This document shows, piece by piece, positions 56,831 to 64,000 of a stretch of DNA of 64,000 bases (the first letter of the stretch is position 1; each line of letters begins with the position of its first letter). Where the stretch lies: NCBI GenBank assembly GCA_025024175.1, contig QCXZ01000001.1, positions 36,698,942 to 36,762,941 on the forward strand. The letters are read 5' to 3'. The position numbers were made by a program, and so were the translations under genes. Under the pieces are notes generated by a model. It saw only the letters and a program-made list of their open reading frames with translations, had not been told where the DNA came from and ran no database searches. Origin of the DNA: Rhyzopertha dominica (Eukaryota > Arthropoda > Insecta > Coleoptera > Bostrichidae).

Positions 56831-59035
56831 ATCATTTTTAAAAGCAGAATTTAATATTATACTCTAAATAATTTTTTGAAGCAAGGTCGTTCTAGTGTTT
56901 TAAATATTTTATTCAATAGAGTATAGAGAAAACACAAAAATGAACTAACGTGTTAAATATGCAATAAAGAATGTACTTCATAAAAAGTAAAACGCTATCC
57001 ATGGGTATGTTTCAATAACAATTTTTGTGTGGATAAGAGAGGAGGGTAAATGGGCTAATCCCCTCAAGACATAATTTTAAAATAGACTGGTTAATTTCTG
57101 ACGTAAGCAGACAATTTTATTACTTAATTTGAATAGAGTATCACTTTTGTTCAGTTTATTTCAGCGCATCTATGCCAGTGAGTAGTTCTACGGATTTTTT
57201 TTTAGCTGATGGTCTTTCATAGTTTTTTGTGTTTTTTTGTGTTAGTGGTAGCAGAATAAAATATTCCATGATTATCGATATACAACAAAATACATTTACT
57301 GAAATGCAAATATTACGCAAATAGTTTGCTAAATAGGGTGAAACATTTTCGTTATGATTGCAGGAATGAAGATTAAAACTTTACATATAATACCTACCTT
57401 CAATTATATCGAAAGTAAACACTAATTAATTTTAAATGAAAACCTTGTGATATATTTTGTTTTTTAACATGTCGCTTAACACCTTATTTTTTGTAAAATT
57501 AAATATTGCAATGTTTTTGGACAAAATCAGTGTCTTCATAACGCCAGTCTTAGACCAAAAAAACAAAACACGAACAAAGTCCTTTTGTGACAAAATTCCC
57601 GGGCTGTACAATCTTGTATTTTGTACCAGGAAGCCGTCTATCGCTTTGTTTTTATCCTGTCTGCTTGGACTAATCGATATCAAATTAAAATTTCACCGTT
57701 GTTTTTAGAATAAAAATGCGTACCAATTTATGAATTTTTATAAACTTCGAGAGCATTTAACGTTTAAACTGATTTTCTTAAATGAAAACTTATTATTTTG
57801 TCATTTATACGTTTTTGTCGTGCGTAGGCAATTATTTTATAAAGCAGTTTTTTAGTTACCTACCTGTATATAAAAATAATAGAAAAGAAGAAAGTTTTTA
57901 AGTAAGCATGAAAAGTATAAAATGTATAAAAGTATACCACATACATTATACACAAATGAAATTAAAATTTAATTTTAAGTCTGGTAATGATAATCTAACT
58001 TTATTGTAAAAGCAGTGGTGAAAACCGCAAGTTGATATGCCGCATTGTTATGGAGATATTAATTTTTAACGGTGGTAAAATTTTACAGAAATATCGATAT
58101 ATTCTAGAAACTGTTCACGTTTGAGGTAAGCATATTGTTTATGCAGTGTCGCACCGAAATTAGGCGCAAATGAAAAAATAAAGTAGGTATTATACTGATA
58201 TTTGTATTTAATACCAAAGTTGTAAGCTCCGGTTACAGGATTGCAGTACTCTTGTTAGATAGGGCAGCTTAGAAAACATAATCTTCAAAACTTCAGTAGT
58301 TTCCAAATGCGTCTAGTAAGACACTGACCGAGAATGATACTATATATCGGTCACACGCAACCTGCGCATCCACCAAAACTGTTTTTCAGCGTTGCTGCTT
58401 TGATATCATTTAAGTGGCTTTTTTATAATGCTACCTCATATAATACAGAAAGGATCTTCTAATTCATATTATAGTTTTCAACATTACAATGAGAAATCAA
58501 TAGACGATGCTGTTTTAGATAATTTAGTTAACTGTACTGTGGAATGTATGTAGCGTAAGGAAGAACTAAATTATTAAGCGGGTTAAATTTATAAAAAAAA
58601 GGTAGAAAATGTTCATAAAATTTCATTACTATAGGTACACTAATTTTGATGTCCATATTGTATTTTAATTTGTTTTGTAAGAATATTGTTAGTAAAGTGA
58701 TTTTGTTACTCTTTTTCATTTTGAAGGAGATTGGTTTTCTGATCAGTTATGCAGTGCTTACTTCACATTCTATGTTTAGACGTCAGAAACGAAATATTAA
58801 AGACGCTACGTCCACTCTTGTAACGGTCAATCGTTTTCCATTGTTGGTACTTAACAACCTTCCACCTATTCAATTTATTAAACCCATAAATCGATATTCG
58901 GAAATTCACTTGCCGTTATTACGTGTTTTAATTGCTCTTATTATGAGCACTAAGGGTGTGTAATGTGATTACTGCAACGGAAAAAAGGGCAAGTATTCAT
59001 TCTTGCAGGCCACAGGAAAATATTTCGACGCTCCT
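56831..59035. other. No gene recognised
   Basis: AT-rich. Open frames at 57457-57708 (and its opposite strand) and 58646-58963 lack any domain I know; the latter contains TVNRFPLLVLNNLPP, faintly like LINE ORF1 tails, too weak to call. Confidence 0.35.
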
Positions 59036-59175
59036 TCACAATAGCCGGAGGGAGACGGGGGGAGACGTCGTAATCAGCAGCCTTTGGCGGCTAGCGTGGG
59101 CACGAAGGGGAAAGGGGTGGTGAACTACGCCGCGACGCTCGAGTTGACCTGCCGCCACACTTACTACGTTTATAT
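59036..59175. promoter_or_regulatory. GC-rich island
   Basis: About 140 bp of GC-rich, CpG-containing sequence (GCCGGAGGGAGACGGGGGGA; CTACGCCGCGACGCTCGAG) in AT-rich surroundings. A minus-strand open frame spans it (59036-59263) without recognisable homology. Candidate promoter or enhancer. Confidence 0.3.
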
Positions 59176-59925
59176 GGTAGCCGTCGAACGACGTTTCGGT
59201 ATTTTCGCATACTACGTATTTAAGTACATACGGGAACTGCGCAGATGATGATATGATATGCAAGATCGATTATAATAGGTATGTCGTTATTGCAAGATAA
59301 GAAAAGGCCTACGTGCATTAAAAAAATATATTATAATCATTTGACCATGAACATTTCTTAGTTCCATACGCGCCGAGTTTTCAGAATCTCATGGGAGTGT
59401 TGGTTATAAATTTGTTCTAAAAGTTAAAAATGCGTTATTGCATGGAAAAACAATTTTATTCATAGAACATACTAAGGTAATAAAATACAATAACAAACAA
59501 TAATAATAAACTATGCGTAAGAACAAAATAAGGTATCACTTAAACGTATTTAAAAATGAAACTGATAAGTACCTATTTATTTAACAATGAAGGTATTTCG
59601 CCTAACTTCTGTTTTATGAATGATGAATAAACGAATTAGCAATTTTGCCTTTATTTAAATCAATATTTTGATTTTTATATAAGTATGTAGTAAAGCCACA
59701 TCATTTAATCTTTTCTGTGACATTGTTGATCTCAAATATGTTTTCTCTCTCACAAATATGTTTTCAGCAAAAAACGAACGCTCCGTGCTACGCAATATAC
59801 AGAAATGCATACAACTATTTTTAAATATTTAACAAATTCTGGCAAGAGATCCCGCGTTACATTAACATTATCTGAGCTTTTGAAAATCTCTAGGATCTTC
59901 AATAAATATTATGTTTCTTTTTAAG

Positions 59926-60131
59926 GACTTACAGTCATATAAACTAGTTATGGAGGCCGTGACAAGCCGATTTGCAGATGCCACAGAAGAGGAAGTATCT
60001 TATTTGATAGCGACATGGTTTACACAATGCACACTGCGTTATTTAAGAGAACAGTAAGTTAATTCTGACAACACAAAAAGTCTATATCTGTTATATTTGC
60101 ATATATTTACAGGCAGAAGAAGGGGCAGTAA
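59926..60131 (+). CDS. Possible two-exon 3' end of an unrecognised gene
   Basis: Exon 59926-60053 after a TTTCTTTTTAAG acceptor reads DLQSYKLVMEAVTSRFADAT then EEEVSYLIATWFTQCTLRYL and ends at a consensus donor (GTAAGTT). A 59-bp intron ends in ATATTTACAG at 60112. The second exon joins in phase (REQQKKGQ) and stops at 60129-60131. Small intron, consensus borders and in-frame stop favour a real splice. Neither the protein family nor upstream exons are identified; it may be transposon-derived. Confidence 0.35.
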
Positions 60132-60279
60132 AACACGTTTGTAAGATGTTAAAAGCTTGTTAAGTTTTTAGTACGTTCAAGAAAAATATTTTTTTTTATT
60201 TTTGTGAAATAAAAGGTATATTTATTAAAATCGTCACATTATTTAAATTCCGCCTACAAAACTTACAAAAAATGAAATA

Positions 60280-60545
60280 TTAAATTAGCATAACAGAATT
60301 ATTGCTGGAACATTTGTAATACTCCATGAATATAACAGAAACATTGCTGAAATATTTTGTAATATTAAATTCATATAGTAGTAAACATCTCCGTAATCTT
60401 TCAAAAAAATATTTCTGTAATATCGCTTTTGGGACATTGAGAAGTATATACATGTATGTGTCAGAAATGTTTCACATATATTACATAATATTCCTGCAAC
60501 ATTAAAATATTACAGATATTTCTTGCTGAAATATTTTCGAAACCA
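60280..60545. repeat. Array of AATATT/ACAGAAATATT-like words
   Basis: Variants of GAAATATTT(T/C)(T/G)GTAATAT and their complements occur at least six times (for example 60345-60365, 60405-60425, 60495-60540). Looks like a degenerate short-period repeat inside an unnamed element. Confidence 0.4.
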
Positions 60546-62520
60546 AATTTGGTTGTGTGGGTAGACTAGATGGTGATATATACAGCCAATTTTTAAGAGA
60601 AGAACTTCCGGTACTCCTTTAGGCGTCTGAAAAGCATTGTAGTTAAAGCATAAAGGTGCCTCCGCCCGTTGACACGTCAGTGTTTATATGAAATATATCT
60701 AAATCGATGGATCGAGGCGATTTTTAGGTTTATAAATCATACAGATTTTTCTAGTTGGGACCATTTAAATATAAATATAAGACTCTTGGTGAAAGCCTAG
60801 AAGTCCTATAAGAAACCGCATTATTGTTTCGTGCAGGGTTATTCAAGATTCTCTTAGATACATCAATGTTTCATTTTGAACATTTAATATCATATTGTTT
60901 GTAAAATCAGGTTGGATTAATATTAATTATGACACCTTGCTATTACAAAACGTCTACGTGACAGCCGCCTACTAGTTAAATTACAGTTCGTTTTTTTAAG
61001 TTTAAATAAATTGATTGCTAAAAATAGTTAACCTTACGAAAAAAAGAAGATTTTTTCTAACATTCACAGATTCATCTCTCGGTTCTTGGTGAAACATTCT
61101 ATATAAATAAAATAAAAGCACTTGGTGGTTTCACACAGCATTTAGCGTGAATCAGGCTATCCGAAATTAATTTTTAAATAAAAAAGTAGCAATTAGAAAA
61201 AAGTTACGTACGAAACAAGTCTTAGGGGCGGTTTTTTAACCCTTGTTAAAACTGTAGGGGATCATCAACAAATTATTTACTAAGTGCCCGCTTGATAGCA
61301 GAAAAGTGTAAGTCAACGACCACGGCAACATACCGGGAACCAACCACTCACAAGCAAAGTTTTGTCAAATACGATTATCTTGCGGGACAGAACTTTTTCA
61401 ACCTATCTTTTCCTGTGATATGTTCATTTAAAAATTTTACAATTAGCTTTCGATACGAGTGTCGTTATTCTCTGTTACGGGCACCTAGGTGTGGTTAGCT
61501 GAGCATTTCATAAAAAGTTGTTGACTCGCTCTAAAAAGTAAATAAATGGGCACTTTAAACGTTCATTGAAGAAAATTAGTTCATTATACGGGTATGAGTG
61601 TTGATAGTGCCTACCCAGGAGAATCCTTTTAAAATTTGAGAAATTCCTTTATTGTATTACCGAAAACTATGTTCATTAACAAAAATATTGTCTTGCAATA
61701 AAGATTTATCACAAACGTAACTTTCAAAGACAAAAGCCAATAATTTGTCAAGGACCCACTTTCAAAACCTACGTTTTCTTCTATACCGGCCTTCTAGTTG
61801 TTTTGTTTGTTTGCGCAAAATTCGTTCACAAGTTCCGCTAAATTCCCATTAACCTACATTTGAATTTCCCGAACAGAGCCACGGATCAAAAATTAGTTTT
61901 TGTCTTGTTGTACTTGACCCACCATACCTTGTAGGAAAAAACTGAAACTGAAATTGCTCCAGTGCGTAGGCGGGTGACAGCAATACACCACTTACAGTTC
62001 CCTAGGGTGTGTTGATGATACGTACTGCTGTATAACAGTATGTTGCACTCTGTCGGCACCTTTGATCTCGGGGGTCTCACATTTACTGTTGCTTTCAAAA
62101 TAATTGAATTAATAGTCGGACCCTGAAAACTAACTTTTAAAAGGGTTGATGTTTTTTTGTCGCTTTTACAGTGATACGACGGCGCGTGCCAATGTTGATA
62201 TTTCAGAATGCTAAAGCAGACTCATACTGAGAAAATTTATTTAGTAACACAAGTACTTAAGATAGACAAAAAATATGTGTGTGTGTGTATTTTATTAAAC
62301 TAAACTAAATATAAAGTATACTAGACATCTACGTACATGTGCAAATTCTGTATGTTAAAAAATTGTTCTATAAGATACAACTATGTATAATAATGAAAAA
62401 TTAAACCACAATTTTCCTATTCACTGTCAAAATTAGTAATACTTTCATCATCTAGATTAATCATAAGTTCATCGACAAATTGCGTTCCGTAGGACTCCTC
62501 AATTTTTAATGTGTTCTAAA
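60546..62520. other. No gene recognised
   Basis: AT-rich intergenic sequence. A short (GT)n run lies at about 62277-62288. Open frames here are short and without known motifs. Confidence 0.35.
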
Positions 62521-62612
62521 ACTAGAGCTGGGCGATAAGTGATTTTAAATATTGATATATAGATAACAAATACTTAGCGATAACTATCGATATATCGATA
62601 AATATTTAAATC
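62521..62612. repeat. hAT-type terminus with CGATA repeats
   Basis: TAGAGCTGGGCGATAAG (about 62524) followed by ATCGATATATCGATAAATA. Resembles the ends of hAT MITEs; no partner end located. Confidence 0.35.
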
Positions 62613-62806
62613 TAAACAAAAAAGTAAAGTGAAAAGAATTCTAGAATCTTTTATGGTCGATTCAATGACATTGAATTCATCCATTGCACTAGGTAAGATT
62701 TCAAGTATTTTCAACTAAAAATTGTATATAAATGTTGTATTAATTAATTTTGCAACGGTCTAATAAGGCCGCACCAAAAGTCTAAGAAAGCCACATTCCT
62801 GAGATA

Positions 62807-63170
62807 CAGGGTGTAGGGTGATTCACATGCGTGGTGCATTAGAAGCTTTTGGGGAAATACTAAAATTAAATTTCAGACCATCGTGTATTGTTCTTCAAAC
62901 CGTTGTACCGAGTATCTATAAATGATTCATGCAACGCGGGAGGGGGGGGGGGCGGCGTTGATTTCTGAATTCTTTGTGCCGCCTTTTTGTAACTGCTGCC
63001 AAGCTACAATATTCACGGCGATAGTACCGAAGGTTACAGATCAATGTCACCCCACAGTTCAGAAATGTGAGCTTTCTGCAACCTTAAAGTTAATTATCCC
63101 ACTAAACACTACAGATTATGTTTAAAATAGACACTCCCAGGAGTTATCTCATATTAAAAATTAAAAATAA
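62807..63170. mobile_element. Tc1/mariner-type MITE, copy 2
   Basis: Begins TA-CAGGGTGTAGGGTG (62805-) and from 62915 (CTATAAATG) parallels copy 1 at 15453-15690, for example GATTTCTGAATTCTTTGTGC and AACCTTAAAGTTAATTATCC. Carries a run of eleven or more G at about 62942. The right end is degenerate. Confidence 0.65.
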
Positions 63171-63223
63171 TCCGTAAAAAACTAACTTTTAAATATAACT
63201 ATGAAGGCTTTCACAGCCGGTAA

Positions 63224-63471
63224 TAATATCATTATTATTGTTTCTTTCCGGGCATAATGGCCGTGGTCCAAGATATGATAAACTTCTTGACGTTTCAACC
63301 AAAACTGACAGGTAGCAGAGCCAGTTCCAGTTGTCCATCGGTCAGCTGCGGACGAGCTCCTAGCTTTTCTTCTTCTGATGATGCCCAGCACAGTTTTGGG
63401 TGAAACGTCAAGAAGTTTATCTTTTCTCGGACCACGTTCATTATGCCCGGAAAACAACAACAATAATAATG
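63224..63471. mobile_element. Foldback element with ~60-bp arms
   Basis: Arms 63248-63307 and 63391-63450 are inverted copies (CCGGGCATAATG...GTGGTCC..., GATAAACTTCTTGACGTTTC, AAAACTG). (ATT)n-like tracts border both sides. GAAGGCTTTCACAGCC at 63201 resembles GAATGCTTTCAGCG beside the foldback at 25674, suggesting one superfamily. Confidence 0.65.
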
Positions 63472-63924
63472 GTAACTTTAAAATAGTTTTATCATTATGA
63501 TGCTTGTATAGAGTGCAATATACCGGCGTTGGCCTATATTGTTTTATTTAAATGCTATTTCGAACCCTTACCAAAAATACAGTAAATAATATTTTAAAGA
63601 AAACTGCAATTAAATCTAAGAAATGTCTCTTATCTTAACGGTTTTAGTCTCTTACAAGATTAAAATTTGGATTTATTTTGCCTTAAACTTGCCGTAGAGC
63701 AGGTAACCAAACGATTTATTGCACTCTGTACAAGTACCATAATCGTAAAACTATTTGAAAGTTAGTTTTCAGGGTATACTCAGTTATTCAACAATGCAGC
63801 ATCTGATGTAAATATCATTGTCTCCTATCACCTAGGCTTTTTCTTTTGGGAAAGGTGGATAGACATGATTTTTTATATAAATATCATCATCTTCTTAAGT
63901 TTCCACGTCTATGAAGTTTATATA

Positions 63925-63975
63925 TATTATTTATTTATTTTATTTATTATTTATTCTTATTCTTATTCTTGTATG
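63925..63975 (+). repeat. Low-complexity (TTTA/TTCTTA)n tract
   Basis: TATTTATTTATTTTATTTATTA followed by three TTCTTA units near the right edge. Confidence 0.8.
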
Positions 63976-64000
63976 TACATGGTTCCTCTTCTTGTGGACT

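Noticed and set aside
57432..57708. Overlapping open frames on both strands
   Set aside because: Low-complexity, hydrophobic or lysine-rich translations with no family features.
1..64000. CRISPR arrays, operons, ribosomal RNA genes
   Set aside because: No regularly spaced identical repeats, no polycistronic layout and no rRNA-like conserved blocks were seen.

Overview
This is a window of AT-rich eukaryotic nuclear DNA, almost certainly from an insect. Short phase-consistent introns with GT/AG borders, an Ack-family tyrosine kinase, an intronless bHLH-Orange-WRPW (HES/E(spl)-type) repressor, an mRpL20 gene, an Hsp10 gene and a dense insect-style transposon load all point there. A beetle is my guess, from the style of the repeats; it is not proven. 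Scattered single N's mark a draft assembly.

Layout. (1) 1-9,938: 5' part of an Ack-like non-receptor tyrosine kinase on the minus strand (five exons; the 3' part lies off the left edge). Its introns carry nested repeats, including a THAP-bearing foldback element and a hAT-type MITE with a perfect 8-bp target duplication. (2) 10.3-11.7 kb: a short P-element-like transposon with terminal inverted repeats, 8-bp target duplication and a spliced THAP exon, just upstream of Ack, then a TTAA-flanked MITE. (3) 12.4-13.0 kb: mRpL20, three exons, plus strand. (4) 14.35-17.84 kb: Hsp10 with a canonical heat-shock element before its start; its second intron holds a tRNA-type SINE and a Tc1/mariner-type MITE. 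(5) 18.2-19.4 kb: exons of an unrecognised minus-strand gene converging on Hsp10. (6) 20-31 kb: transposon graveyard with THAP, integrase-like, hAT, mariner and Ty1/copia remains. (7) 30.9-39.1 kb: R1-like non-LTR element split by a full-length Ty3/Gypsy element with identical LTRs and a 5-bp target duplication. (8) 40-42.5 kb: dispersed repeats. (9) 42.9-44.2 kb: HES/E(spl)-type repressor gene with TATA, initiator and poly(A) signal. (10) 44.5-56.8 kb: mariner, LINE, Tc1 and MITE remains, and a palindromic element with a Cys-rich ORF in its loop whose left arm was split by a non-LTR insertion. (11) 57-64 kb: mostly non-coding, with a GC-rich island, a possible spliced exon pair and more foldback/MITE copies.

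The host genes do not form an obvious pathway cluster. mRpL20 and Hsp10 both serve mitochondria (translation and protein folding) and lie head-to-tail 1.4 kb apart. Ack (signalling) and the HES gene (Notch-type transcriptional repression) are independent. The main biology beyond the genes is the layering of insertions, several of which can be put in order because one element splits another.
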